In this document: positions 16,386 to 25,323 of the stretch, piece by piece | Layout of the letters: each line of letters opens with the position of its first letter | Position numbering within the stretch: the first letter of the stretch is position 1 | From: Gammaproteobacteria bacterium | GTDB taxonomy: Bacteria > Pseudomonadota > Gammaproteobacteria > Pseudomonadales > Azotimanducaceae | NCBI GenBank assembly: GCA_007694905.1 | Contig: REEU01000198.1 | Coordinates: forward strand, 30,234-94,233 | Direction: 5' to 3' | Length of the DNA: 64,000 nt | Made by a program: the position numbers and the translations under genes | The notes under the pieces: model-generated | Told to the model about the DNA's origin: nothing | Databases searched by the model: none | Seen by the model: the letters and a program-made list of their open reading frames with translations, nothing else

Positions 16386-17756
16386 TCACTCCGGAGGCTT
16401 AGACGCCGGCTCCCTGGACGCTGCGTGTGCAGCGGCGCTCTCCACCGCGTCATGATCGTAGCCGCGATCGATGCGGCGGATGACCGGGAACGCGACCGCG
16501 ATCAGCAGCGTCAGCAGGGCCAGGGCCAGGGCGCTGACCAGCAGCGCGGTACCGATGTCGGCGGCCTCCGCCAGGAAGCTGATGGGCAGCACCCCCAGCG
16601 GCATCAATCCCCAGATCAGCATCGTCACACTCATCACCCGGCCGCGCATCTCCGATGACGCGCTGATCTGGATCAGGCTCATGATCAGGGACATGAACAT
16701 GGAGCTGGCGAAACCGGTGAGGCCCGAGAGGACGATGGCCGTGGCGATGTCCGTAGTGAGCGCGAACAGACCGCTGGCCAGTGCCCAGGTCAGGGAGAAG
16801 CCGATCATGAGCCTACCCTTGCGCCGGGCCTCCCCCATTCGCGCCAGGAGCAGCGACCCGGTGATGGCGCCGACGCCCATCGCACCCATCAGCCAACCGA
16901 GGGCATCCGGGCCGCCACCCAGCGCATCGGCATTGAACGCGGGCATCAGGAACTGCATCGGCATGCCGAACATCAGGGTGGCGAAGGCCACCATGATCAG
17001 GGCGCGCAGCTGGGCGTCGGCGAGGATGTAACGCAGGCCATCGCCGACCTCGCTCGCCATACCGCCCCGCACGCGATCGCTGGGGTTGCCGGCATGATGC
17101 AGGAACAGGGTGCTGATGGATGCGGTTCCGTAGAGGACGGCGATGATGCAGAACACGATGCCGACGCCGAACACGGAACCCGTGTCGCCGCCGGCGACAA
17201 TGGCGATGATCACGCCCGCGGCGGCAGGGCCGAGCACCCGGGACAGGTTCATGCTCGCTGCGGACAGGGCCATGGCGTTGAAGATGCCACGCTCACCGAC
17301 GATCTCCGGAATGATGGCCTGCCGCGAAGGCATGGCCAACGCCAGCACCGTGCCGTTGAATAGACCAAAGGCGATGAAATGCCAGAACTCGATGTTGCTC
17401 GACAGGATGATGAGCGCGAGCAGCACAGTGGAGATGCAGTTCAGACCCTGCGCGAGAACCATGATGGCCTTCTTCGCCACCCGGTCCGCCAGTGCGCCGC
17501 CGATCAGCGAGAACACCACGGTCGGCGCCAGAAAGGCGATCATGACCCAGGCCAGCTTCACCGCAGAGCCGGTCATCGCATAGACCAGCCAGCCGCGAGC
17601 CACCACGGACATCTGCATGGCAAATGTGGCGCTGAGGTTCGCCATCCACAGCAGGCGATAGTCGCGGATGGTGAGTGACTCGAACATGCCGCCGGCCGTC
17701 CGTGACCGCGGCGCGTCCCTGGAATCTCGATACTGCCGCACGCTGCTTCCCGTCAT
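16386..17756 (-). CDS. MFS transporter, EntS-like
   Basis: Major facilitator protein with 12 predicted membrane segments. The early part reads ESLTIRDYRLLWMANLSATF and carries the loop 2-3 motif GGALADRVAKKAIM, which places it with DHA3/EntS-type drug or siderophore exporters. The C terminus is a short polar tail. Two starts are possible: ATG 17756 (456 aa) and ATG 17687 (433 aa). I prefer the longer because relatives often carry such a polar extension, but neither has a strong ribosome binding site. The gene is divergent from the lipoprotein operon. Confidence 0.87.
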   Translation of the reverse strand: MTGSSVRQYRDSRDAPRSRTAGGMFESLTIRDYRLLWMANLSATFAMQMSVVARGWLVYAMTGSAVKLAWVMIAFLAPTVVFSLIGGALADRVAKKAIMVLAQGLNCISTVLLALIILSSNIEFWHFIAFGLFNGTVLALAMPSRQAIIPEIVGERGIFNAMALSAASMNLSRVLGPAAAGVIIAIVAGGDTGSVFGVGIVFCIIAVLYGTASISTLFLHHAGNPSDRVRGGMASEVGDGLRYILADAQLRALIMVAFATLMFGMPMQFLMPAFNADALGGGPDALGWLMGAMGVGAITGSLLLARMGEARRKGRLMIGFSLTWALASGLFALTTDIATAIVLSGLTGFASSMFMSLIMSLIQISASSEMRGRVMSVTMLIWGLMPLGVLPISFLAEAADIGTALLVSALALALLTLLIAVAFPVIRRIDRGYDHDAVESAAAHAASREPASKPPE

Positions 17757-17883
17757 GAGTCGACCGCTGCTTATGGCACAAAGCGACAGGCTGCGCCAAG
17801 CGCGACGATGCAAAACAGCGTTTCGAGTTGACTCGCGCCAGGGCTGGGGGCACGCTCCAAGCCAGTCGGAGCCCGGAGGTGCC

Positions 17884-18516
17884 ATGCGCGACGCGCGGCA
17901 GTCCCTACCCATCCTGATGCTTCTCGGCTGCCTCGCTCTCGCGGGCTGCAGCAGTCAGACGCCGACGGCTCCAGCGCCGGACATGACCGGTCAGCGCGTG
18001 TTCCTGGTGGGCTTCAGCCCCAACGAGCAGGTGCGGCTGACGTTCGAAGATCGCCTCCAGTCCGCCCTCATCGAGCACGACGTCAGCTCGGTACAGAGCC
18101 ACCTCTCGATTCCCACCTATAGCGCCCTCGAGCACGCCCGCATCCTGGCGGGGGCCGATGCCGAGAACGCGGCGCTTATCCTCGTGGTGCGTCGTCTGGC
18201 CGTGGATGCCGAAGGCTACGGGGCCCGCATCCCGCCCAATGTGGACGCGGCCACCCGAACCTACCGGACGTTGCAGAACTTCCTCGCCAGCGCCGACCAG
18301 CGACCCGCCGAGCCCCCGCCACCAAGCCGTCAGGTGGTCGAGGTCTATGGCTACGCGCGCGGCGGCACTGGCGCGCGCCTGATCTGGAGCGGCTATTCCT
18401 GGGTCGACTTCGACGGCAACCTCGATACCGCCATCGGCGAAACGGCGGAACTCATCGCCACCAACATGGCTCGCAGCCGCGATGCGATTCGGGCCAACCC
18501 GGGAGGCACCCTATGA
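17884..18516 (+). CDS. Lipoprotein of unknown function
   Basis: A 210-aa protein with a lipoprotein signal: the lipobox LAGC puts the lipidated cysteine at residue 22, followed by SSQ, so sorting to the outer membrane is likely. The mature part resembles a small alpha/beta domain (RVFLVGFSPNEQVRLTFEDRL, then AALILVVRRLAVD) and ends with a region that mentions no known motif. The start has GGAGG 5 nt upstream. The stop overlaps the amidohydrolase start by 4 bp (ATGA), so the product probably works with that exported enzyme (inference from context). Confidence 0.78.
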   Translation: MRDARQSLPILMLLGCLALAGCSSQTPTAPAPDMTGQRVFLVGFSPNEQVRLTFEDRLQSALIEHDVSSVQSHLSIPTYSALEHARILAGADAENAALILVVRRLAVDAEGYGARIPPNVDAATRTYRTLQNFLASADQRPAEPPPPSRQVVEVYGYARGGTGARLIWSGYSWVDFDGNLDTAIGETAELIATNMARSRDAIRANPGGTL

Positions 18517-19982
18517 CACGCAAAGACTCCGACCCCGATGGCCTCAGGCTACCGATCAAGCTCGACTCGACCTCCAACGGCGAGTTCGTGCCGGTGCCAC
18601 TCGATGCCACCGGCCGCTACGCCAACCGCCTTGCGAGGGAACACACCGCGGCGGCCGCCAGGCGCACCGGTCAGTCCCGGCGCCGTTTTCTCGTGTCGAG
18701 CTGCGGTGCTGCGAGCACCCTGCTCGCCTTCAATGCAGCCCAGGCGGCTGCAGGACGCACCGGCAGTTACTTCGACCTGCCGGCGGACGCGGCCTTCGAC
18801 ACGCAGCTGGCCGGCGCCAGCCTCGAAGGCGACGAATTCATTTTCGATGTTCAGGGCCACTACGTGGACCCCACCGGCGCCTGGCTCAAACAGGTTCCCG
18901 AAGGGGTACGACCGTTCGCCATGATGCCGAAAGCGGCGGACTGCCCCAGCGATCCCGAACGAGCCTATCTGCAGTGTCTGGGGCCCGACGAATTCGTCAA
19001 GGACGTGTTTCTCGACTCGGACACCGACCTGATGGTGCTGTCATTCGTGCCCTCGCGCGCGGATGCGGAGCCGGTGACCATCGAATCCGCCGACGCTGTC
19101 CGTCGCATCGTCGACGAGATGGAAGGCACCCAGCGTCTGCTGCTTCATGGTCGCGTCAATCCCAATCAGGACGGCGACGTCGCCCAGATGGACGAACTGG
19201 CCGAGCGTTGGGGTGTCTCCGCCTGGAAGACCTACACCCAGTGGGGGCCTGACGGCACCGGGTTCTGGATGGACGACGAGGACACCGGAATTCCGTTCGT
19301 GGAGAAGGCCCGCGAACTTGGCGTCAAGGTGATCTGCATTCACAAGGGCCTACCGTTCGGGCCCCGATCCTACGAGCACAGCCAGTGTCAGGACATCGGC
19401 CGCATCGCCAGACGCTACCCGGACGTCACGTTCATCATCTACCACTCCGGCTACGTCGTGGATCAGCCGGAACGGGCCTTCGAGCACGGTGCCGGCCGCG
19501 ACGGCATCGATACGCTGATCCAGTCGCTGGTGGACAACGACATCGGAAAGGGCAGCAACGTCTACGCCGAGCTCGGCAGCACCTGGCGCTTCCTGATGCG
19601 CGATCCCGACAGCGCCGCCCATGCCATGGGCAAGCTGTTGAAGTACGTCGGCGAAGACAATGTCCTGTGGGGCACGGACTCGATCTGGTACGGCTCGCCG
19701 CAGGATCAGATCCAGGCCTTCCGCACATTTCAGATTTCCAGCGAACTCCAGGAGCGTCACGGCTACCCCGCTATCACTCCGGACATTCGCGCCAAAGTGT
19801 TCGGGCTCAACGCGGTCAAGCCCTACAAGATCAGCGCCGAGGAACTCAAGCTTCACACCGGGCGCGACGCGATGGCCCTGCGTCGCACGGCCTACCTGGA
19901 GGCGCCGGACCCACACTTCCGCACCTACGGGCCCAAGACCCGGCGTGAATTCCTCAACCTGCTGCGTCACGGTGATGTCTGA
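18513..19982 (+). CDS. Tat-exported amidohydrolase-family protein
   Basis: A 489-aa protein of the amidohydrolase-2 (TIM barrel) family. An unusual feature is that the twin-arginine signal is internal: SRRRFL at residues 55-60 followed by a hydrophobic stretch and AAQA at about 75-78, after a 50-residue hydrophilic leader. Metal-site candidates are His in VQGHYVDP, His in VICIHKGL, His in IIYHSGY and Asp in LWGTDSIWYG. Relatives include decarboxylases and lactonases of the ACMSD group, so a hydrolytic or decarboxylating role in the periplasm is likely; the substrate is unknown. It overlaps the lipoprotein gene by 4 bp and is followed by the HIT gene after 1 bp. Confidence 0.85.
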   Translation: MTRKDSDPDGLRLPIKLDSTSNGEFVPVPLDATGRYANRLAREHTAAAARRTGQSRRRFLVSSCGAASTLLAFNAAQAAAGRTGSYFDLPADAAFDTQLAGASLEGDEFIFDVQGHYVDPTGAWLKQVPEGVRPFAMMPKAADCPSDPERAYLQCLGPDEFVKDVFLDSDTDLMVLSFVPSRADAEPVTIESADAVRRIVDEMEGTQRLLLHGRVNPNQDGDVAQMDELAERWGVSAWKTYTQWGPDGTGFWMDDEDTGIPFVEKARELGVKVICIHKGLPFGPRSYEHSQCQDIGRIARRYPDVTFIIYHSGYVVDQPERAFEHGAGRDGIDTLIQSLVDNDIGKGSNVYAELGSTWRFLMRDPDSAAHAMGKLLKYVGEDNVLWGTDSIWYGSPQDQIQAFRTFQISSELQERHGYPAITPDIRAKVFGLNAVKPYKISAEELKLHTGRDAMALRRTAYLEAPDPHFRTYGPKTRREFLNLLRHGDV

Positions 19983-19983
19983 T

Positions 19984-20322
19984 ATGAAAACCATCTTCGG
20001 CAAGATCATCTGCGGGGATATCCCCGCCGACGTCGTCTATGAGGACGACGACGTGCTGGCGTTCAAGGACGTCAACCCTCAGGCGCCCATTCACATCCTG
20101 ATCATCCCGAAGAAGGAAGAGATTCCGACGCTCAACGATGCCGAGTCCAGGCACAAGGAGCTGCTCGGGCACATGCTGCTGACCGCCAGCCGCATCGCTG
20201 CGGACAAGGGCATTGCCGAGTCGGGGTATCGGTTGATCATGAACTGCAACGCGGAGGGGGGGCAGACGGTCTTTCATCTGCATCTGCACCTCCTAGGCGG
20301 CCGCCAGATGACTGGTTTCTGA
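19984..20322 (+). CDS. HIT-family (HINT-like) nucleotide-binding hydrolase
   Basis: A 112-aa histidine triad protein. The triad H98-L-H100-L-H102 follows NCNAEGGQTVF, and the N terminus IFGKIICGDIPADVVYEDD matches HINT proteins, which hydrolyse adenosine phosphoramidates and aminoacyl-adenylates. One of the usual zinc cysteines (FCKI) is replaced by Gly (FGKI). Start 19984 is chosen for the GGTGAT 7 nt upstream; an in-frame ATG at 19975 overlapping the amidohydrolase stop is possible. It is the third gene of the lipoprotein-amidohydrolase operon, possibly by chance adjacency. Confidence 0.92.
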   Translation: MKTIFGKIICGDIPADVVYEDDDVLAFKDVNPQAPIHILIIPKKEEIPTLNDAESRHKELLGHMLLTASRIAADKGIAESGYRLIMNCNAEGGQTVFHLHLHLLGGRQMTGF

Positions 20323-20326
20323 AGGA

Positions 20327-20512
20327 GCGGTCTTTTTGTCCGCTGGCTGCGTTGAAGCGCTCCTCGGGCCGGTCATGTACCGACGTGTACACTCCCGGCC
20401 ACTCGTCGCACTTCGCCTTGCCAGCAAACAAAAATCCTCGCTCCTCGAGTACATGCCATGGCCGAAGTTCGCATTCGTCAGACTGCCGCGGTCTTTTTGT
20501 CCGCTGGCTGCG
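20327..20512 (+). repeat. Direct and inverted repeat block downstream of the HIT gene
   Basis: A 25-bp word starting GCGGTCTTTTTGTCCGC occurs twice in direct orientation, at 20327-20351 and 20488-20512. A related inverted word (CCTTGCCAGCAAACAAAAAT) lies at about 20416-20435. The block has no plausible gene. It looks like a palindromic intergenic element and could also act as a terminator between the HIT gene and the riboswitch unit (inference). Confidence 0.65.
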
Positions 20513-20569
20513 CTCTAGCCCGCATTGCCGGCGTGAGCGGGACTCAAGGCGCCGTGAATTGATCGAGAT

Positions 20570-20597
20570 TTGCTGCCGCGCCTTCTGAGGCTAGAAT
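20570..20597 (+). promoter_or_regulatory. Candidate sigma-70 promoter of the cobalamin-controlled receptor
   Basis: TTGCTG at 20570-20575 and TAGAAT at 20592-20597, 16 bp apart, place the transcription start near 20604, just before the riboswitch. Confidence 0.55.
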
Positions 20598-20614
20598 CCT
20601 GCCCTCAACACGCC

Positions 20615-20822
20615 GCGGTGCTGTCCTCTCAGCTGAGGGCGGATAATCGGGAAGTCGGTCGAATGCCGACGCTGCCCCCGCAACGGTAGGCGAGAAGGTT
20701 TCGACAATCCGCCACTGCTCTCGAAGGTCCTGCTCCGGCGGGACACCTCGTGAAGCGGGAAGGCGTCGAACCTCGGAGCGCGCAAGCACTCCAGCTCGCG
20801 AGCCCGGAGACCGGCCCGGCGT
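20615..20822 (+). ncRNA. Cobalamin (AdoCbl/B12) riboswitch
   Basis: The conserved aptamer landmarks appear in order. GGTGC is at about 20617. CGGGAAGTCGGTCGAATGCC is at 20649-20668. The B12-box core GCTGCCCCCGCAACGGTA follows at about 20671-20688. The closing AGCCCGGAGACCGGCC lies at about 20801-20816. A further hairpin, CCGCAC (20887-20892) with GTGCGG (20907-20912), lies just before the ribosome binding site of btuB and is a likely expression platform. By analogy with E. coli btuB, cobalamin binding would block translation of the receptor. Confidence 0.93.
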
Positions 20823-20938
20823 GTCACCCTCGGCGTGCGGTGGGCGGCGCAAGGGACGTTCGGGCCAGCCCCGTGTCCTGCCTCCTCCGCACGCCCGTAT
20901 GGGTCGGTGCGGGGGGCGCCGGCCGGGAGCAACGCACC

Positions 20939-22873
20939 ATGGCTCAACGCCTCTCCGCACGGCTGCTTATCGCGGCCCTCGCCTTTCCGTTCTTGCCCGC
21001 ATTCGCCGACGATTCAGACGCCATCTCCAGCCAGGAGATCGACATCCTCGTGGTGCTCGGCAGCCGGACACCTGTCACGCCCGGGGAACTGCCTGGCGCA
21101 GCCCAGTTGCTCAGCGCTCAGGACCTGCGCGACGCGGAGTCTCCGTTCCTCACCGACCTGCTGCGCACCCTGCCCACCACCGCAATGTCCCGCAGCGGCG
21201 GACCCGGCAGTCTCACCCAGATGCGCATCCGCGGATCCGAGTCGGACCACGTTCAGGTGCGCATCGACGGTTTCAAGGTCAACGACCCCGCCATCGGCTC
21301 AGCCTACGACTTCGCCCATGTCCGCGGTCCGACCGTGGAGGCCGTCGAACTGCTGCCGGGGCCTAGTGGAGCGCTCTGGGGCAGCGATGCGGTGGCCGGC
21401 GCCCTGCATCTGCGCACCCCCCGTCTCGACGGCTTGGAACTGCGCGCCGGGGCTGGAAGCCGCAGAACCCGCGAAGTCACGCTCGGGGCCGGCGCGACCG
21501 GCGACAGAGGACACGTCACGGCGATCGCGGATCACTATGACACCCGGGGCGAGAACGTCTCCGCCGACGGCGGCGAGCCCGATGGCTATACCGTGACGAC
21601 GCTGAACCTGAACGGCGGCGTGGACCTCACCCCCCAGCTGCGCCTCACTGGAACTGTGCGTGGATTCGACGCCAGCGTGGAGTTCGATCCGACGCCTGCG
21701 CCGGACTTCGTTCCTGCCGACGGTGATCGCGAATCCGACATCCGTCGCGTCGTCTCCGGCATGCATCTGCACTGGACACCCAGCGAGGACTGGCAGCACC
21801 GGCTGACGCTGGAAGCCCTCGGCTCACGTCACAAGGACTTCGCCGATGGCGTTGCCACTGATGCCCGCCTCGGCCGCCGCTACCGCGGCAGCATCCAGTC
21901 CGCCTATGCCTACGAGGCCGTCCTGCCGGGTAGCCAGCAACTCGTCGTCGCGCTGGAGGCCGAACGGGAACGCTTCATCCAGCGCGGAGTGGCCAGCGCG
22001 TTCGGCGACCCCAATCAGCGCCAAAGCCTGCGCCACCATTCCGGCCTGCTGGAGTGGCGCGCCCACCCACATGAAAGCCTGCACGTCACCGCCGCCCTGC
22101 GGCAGGACTGGAACAGCGACTTCTCCGATGCCACCACCTGGCGCAGCGGCCTCCGCAGTGCCCTGCCGGCGGCCCTGGGCGATGCCTGGATCACCTTCGC
22201 CACGGCGGTGAAGAACCCCGCCTTCACCGAGCGGTTCGGCTTCACCCCGGACAGCTTCCTCGGCAACCCTGGCCTCGAGCCTGAGCGTTCCCGCGGGCTG
22301 GAAATCGGCTGGGTGCGCGGCTTCATGGACGATCGTGCGGAACTCGAGCTGCTGTGGCATCGGGCGCGACTGCACAAGGAGATCGACGGCTTCGTGTTCG
22401 ATTTCGAGACCGGCCTGTTCACCGCGCGCAATCGTGATCGCAACAGCCGCCGCGAAGGCGTCGAGGCCCGGCTGACGCTACGCCCGGACGCCGCCACCAC
22501 GATCACGGCCCGCTATGCCTGGCTCGACGCCTCAGAGCCGCATGGCAATGGAGGCCAGGTCCGCGAACTGCGGCGCCCACGCCACAGCGGCGCCGTCAGC
22601 CTGACCCGGGCCGTTGCCGACGATCGCCTTAGGCTACGCACGGACGTGATCGTGAGCGGCAAGCGCGACGACCTCTCCTTCGCAACGTTCCCTGCCACCC
22701 GCGTGGCGCTCGACGACTACATACTGATCAACGCTGCGGCAAGCTGGCAGGCGAGCGCTCAGGTCGAGCTGTTTCTACGCGCCGACAATCTGGCCGACGA
22801 GGATTACGAGGACGTGTTCGGATTCAACACCCCGGGTCGCCAGTTCCATATCGGATTCAGACTTCGACCGTGA
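20939..22873 (+). CDS. btuB: TonB-dependent vitamin B12 receptor BtuB
   Basis: Outer-membrane cobalamin receptor of 644 aa. A signal peptide of about 22 residues ends PAFAD. A TonB-box-like stretch (EIDILVVLGSRTP) is followed by the plug domain (LPGAAQLLSAQDLRDAESP, QMRIRGSESDHVQVRIDGF, GALWGSDAVAGALHL). The C-terminal two thirds are a 22-strand barrel, with FLRADNLADEDYEDVFGFNT near the end. The start at 20939 has GGGAG 9 nt upstream; it follows the cobalamin riboswitch, which fixes the substrate. No B12 ABC transporter or biosynthesis genes are in this window. The receptor depends on TonB-ExbBD encoded elsewhere. Confidence 0.93.
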   Translation: MAQRLSARLLIAALAFPFLPAFADDSDAISSQEIDILVVLGSRTPVTPGELPGAAQLLSAQDLRDAESPFLTDLLRTLPTTAMSRSGGPGSLTQMRIRGSESDHVQVRIDGFKVNDPAIGSAYDFAHVRGPTVEAVELLPGPSGALWGSDAVAGALHLRTPRLDGLELRAGAGSRRTREVTLGAGATGDRGHVTAIADHYDTRGENVSADGGEPDGYTVTTLNLNGGVDLTPQLRLTGTVRGFDASVEFDPTPAPDFVPADGDRESDIRRVVSGMHLHWTPSEDWQHRLTLEALGSRHKDFADGVATDARLGRRYRGSIQSAYAYEAVLPGSQQLVVALEAERERFIQRGVASAFGDPNQRQSLRHHSGLLEWRAHPHESLHVTAALRQDWNSDFSDATTWRSGLRSALPAALGDAWITFATAVKNPAFTERFGFTPDSFLGNPGLEPERSRGLEIGWVRGFMDDRAELELLWHRARLHKEIDGFVFDFETGLFTARNRDRNSRREGVEARLTLRPDAATTITARYAWLDASEPHGNGGQVRELRRPRHSGAVSLTRAVADDRLRLRTDVIVSGKRDDLSFATFPATRVALDDYILINAAASWQASAQVELFLRADNLADEDYEDVFGFNTPGRQFHIGFRLRP

Positions 22874-22955
22874 CTTGATCTCGAAGATGCTCAAGGTTTG
22901 CCGGCATCAGCCGACACACCTTTAGTAAAGGGCGCCAAGAAGGCAGACATCGACC

Positions 22956-23891
22956 ATGTCCACGCTATCAGAAGACGCTGCCTCCAAGCCCAGGAATCGC
23001 TCCGGCGCGAGCGCCACCGAGGACGGGGGCGCCGCGCTGCAGCTGATCAGCAGCCTGAAGTCGAGGCTCGCGACTGGGGAACTGAACCTGCCGGCGCTTC
23101 CGAACGTAGTCACGCTCATCCATCGTGCCCTGGACCGCAAGGAGGTCCAGATCTCCCAGATTACCGAGCTGATCCTCAGTGAGCCGGCACTGGCCGGCAC
23201 CGTGCTGAAACTCGCGAATTCGCCGATCTACCGCCGCGGCGGTCTTGAAACCCTCAACATGGACACCTGCGTCAATCGCCTTGGCACGCGTCTGGTGCAC
23301 AGCGTCAGCCTCCACTTCGCAATGCAGCAGATGAAACAAGCGCCAGAGTTTCGTGCCGTTCACGATCTGCTGGAACCGGAGTGGGACCGCAGCCGGATGG
23401 TATCCGAACTCGCCTACAGCCTGGCACGCAAGAGCCGGCGGGCCTGCCCCGAGGACATGCTGACGCTGGGGCTGATCCACAACATCGGTCGCATCTACAT
23501 CCTGGCCCAGGCCGGAGCGCAGGCCCGGGAGATGCTCGCGAACCAGGAGGCGGCGTCACTGATTCGCGAATGGCACCCCCTGATCGGAAGCGCCATTGCC
23601 AGATCCTGGCATGTGCCGGACACCGCGGTTCGCGTTCTGGCCGAGCAGGGCGAAGGTGATGCAGCGACCAATGACGACGCGCGAAATCTATTGATTCTGG
23701 CTATCGATTTGGCCGATATCGGCGCTGGAGATGCCGATCGTGAAGTCATCTCACTGGCCCAGGCCTTCGCCGAGCAGCCGATCCCGCAGCGCTTGGACAT
23801 TACAGCTGCATCCCTGGCCGAGATCATCGAGGATGCATTCGAATTCGGCGAGATGATGATGGCGTCAACCGGCTCGGTAAGGTTCTGGTAA
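22956..23891 (+). CDS. HDOD-domain signalling protein
   Basis: A 311-aa cytoplasmic protein dominated by an HDOD domain (about residues 45-235). Family marks are LPALPNVVTLIHRAL, SEPALAGTVLKLANSP and GLIHNIGRIYI. The last corresponds to the HDIG region with Asp replaced by Asn, as is common in HDOD proteins, which are not active phosphodiesterases. HDOD proteins are signal-transduction adaptors in motility, stress or c-di-GMP networks; no output domain is fused here. It lies 83 bp after btuB on the same strand with its own short leader. Confidence 0.88.
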   Translation: MSTLSEDAASKPRNRSGASATEDGGAALQLISSLKSRLATGELNLPALPNVVTLIHRALDRKEVQISQITELILSEPALAGTVLKLANSPIYRRGGLETLNMDTCVNRLGTRLVHSVSLHFAMQQMKQAPEFRAVHDLLEPEWDRSRMVSELAYSLARKSRRACPEDMLTLGLIHNIGRIYILAQAGAQAREMLANQEAASLIREWHPLIGSAIARSWHVPDTAVRVLAEQGEGDAATNDDARNLLILAIDLADIGAGDADREVISLAQAFAEQPIPQRLDITAASLAEIIEDAFEFGEMMMASTGSVRFW

Positions 23892-23946
23892 AAGCGGTGA
23901 CGCGGTGTGTTAGCTTGCGGGCTTTGCGGCCTTCGAGGAGCACACC

Positions 23947-25089
23947 GTGAGCGACGCCGTCACTCCTTTCACGATCAAGATCCAACAAGCCGAACTCGAC
24001 GATCTCGCAGCACGCCTCGACCGCGTCCGCTGGCCGGATCAGGAAACCCCGGGGGACTGGTCCCAGGGCATACCGCTGGCCTATGTCCACGAGCTGGTCA
24101 GCTACTGGCGGGAGCAGTACGACTGGCGCCGCGCCGAGGCCCTGCTGAACAGCTTCGATCAGTTCCGTACCACCGTCGACGGTCTCGGCATTCACTTCCT
24201 GCACGTGCGCTCTCCTCACGAGCAGGCCAGGCCCCTGCTGATCACCCACGGCTGGCCGGGTTCAGTGCTGGAGTTCCACAAGGTGATCGGCCCGCTCACT
24301 GACCCCGTGGCCTACGGGGGTGACGCCGGCGACGCTTTCCACGTCGTCTGCCCGTCCCTGCCCGGTTACGGTTTCTCCGACAAGCCAACGCAGCCAGGCT
24401 GGGGCGTGGAGAAGATCGCCGAGGCCTGGGACACGCTGATGCGACGGCTCGGCTACGAGCATTACTTCGCCCAGGGCGGTGACTGGGGTGCGATGGTCAC
24501 CACCATGATCGGCATTCAGAACAAGGGAGCCTGTGAGGGCATCCATCTCAACATGGCCATCGCACCGCCGGACCCGGAAACCATGGATGACCTCAGCGCT
24601 GCAGAGCAGTCCGCCCTGGCCGGCATGAAGCACTATCAGGATTGGGACTCCGGCTACTCCAAACAGCAGGCGACCCGACCGCAGACCCTGGGCTATGGCC
24701 TCGCCGATTCACCCGTGGGTCAGGCGGCCTGGATCATCGAGAAGTTCTGGTCATGGATGGATTGCGACGGCCATCCGGAAAACGTGCTGACCCGGGACGA
24801 ACTGCTCGACAACGTCATGATCTACTGGCTCAACAACGCCGCGGCATCGTCGGCCCGGCTCTACTGGGAGAGCTTCGGCAGCGTCAATCTGGAGCCGGTG
24901 TCGCTGCCCACGGGAATCACGATCTTTCCGAAGGAGATTTTCCGCACCTCCCGGCGTTGGGCCGACAAGCGCTTCACCCACATCGTCCACTTCAGCGAGC
25001 AGGACAAGGGTGGCCACTTCGCCGCGTTCGAGCGTCCGGAGGTGTTCGTCGACGAGGTGCGGGCGACGTTCCGCACCCTGCGCGGCTGA
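23947..25089 (+). CDS. Epoxide hydrolase (alpha/beta hydrolase with EHN domain)
   Basis: A 380-aa enzyme of the microsomal-type epoxide hydrolase group. The N-terminal EHN domain (about 6-100) precedes an alpha/beta hydrolase core with the oxyanion motif HGWPG at 101-105 and the nucleophile D179 in GGDWGA. The histidine is in KGGHFAAFERPE near the C terminus. It opens epoxides to diols through an ester intermediate on D179. Start GTG 23947 has GAGGAG 8 nt upstream. It lies 55 bp after the HDOD gene. Substrate could be xenobiotic or terpenoid epoxides; not determinable here. Confidence 0.93.
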   Translation: MSDAVTPFTIKIQQAELDDLAARLDRVRWPDQETPGDWSQGIPLAYVHELVSYWREQYDWRRAEALLNSFDQFRTTVDGLGIHFLHVRSPHEQARPLLITHGWPGSVLEFHKVIGPLTDPVAYGGDAGDAFHVVCPSLPGYGFSDKPTQPGWGVEKIAEAWDTLMRRLGYEHYFAQGGDWGAMVTTMIGIQNKGACEGIHLNMAIAPPDPETMDDLSAAEQSALAGMKHYQDWDSGYSKQQATRPQTLGYGLADSPVGQAAWIIEKFWSWMDCDGHPENVLTRDELLDNVMIYWLNNAAASSARLYWESFGSVNLEPVSLPTGITIFPKEIFRTSRRWADKRFTHIVHFSEQDKGGHFAAFERPEVFVDEVRATFRTLRG

Positions 25090-25265
25090 AGCGCTGAGTC
25101 CAAAGGTGACGCAAGGCGTCACCCTGCTGGCGCAGCGGGTCACGGCAGAATCCCTGCGCCTTCACGCCCGAGCTCAACTTTCGATTCCAAGTAAATGTAT
25201 CCATATTAATGACTTAAGTTGGACCCCCACCTCTCGAACCCCCCTGATCGAGCGCCCTCTCACGC

Positions 25266-25281
25266 TGGCATGTTTCTTGGT
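25266..25281 (+). promoter_or_regulatory. Candidate sigma-54 promoter
   Basis: TGGCATGTTTCTTGGT matches the -24/-12 consensus (TGGCACG-N4-TTGCW) with two mismatches and exact spacing. It is 43 bp upstream of the start of the small secreted protein gene. A search for an RpoN activator site upstream would test it. Confidence 0.4.
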
Positions 25282-25323
25282 TCCAGAAAGTGAGCGATCG
25301 GCATCTAGCCAGGGAGGCGGGAC

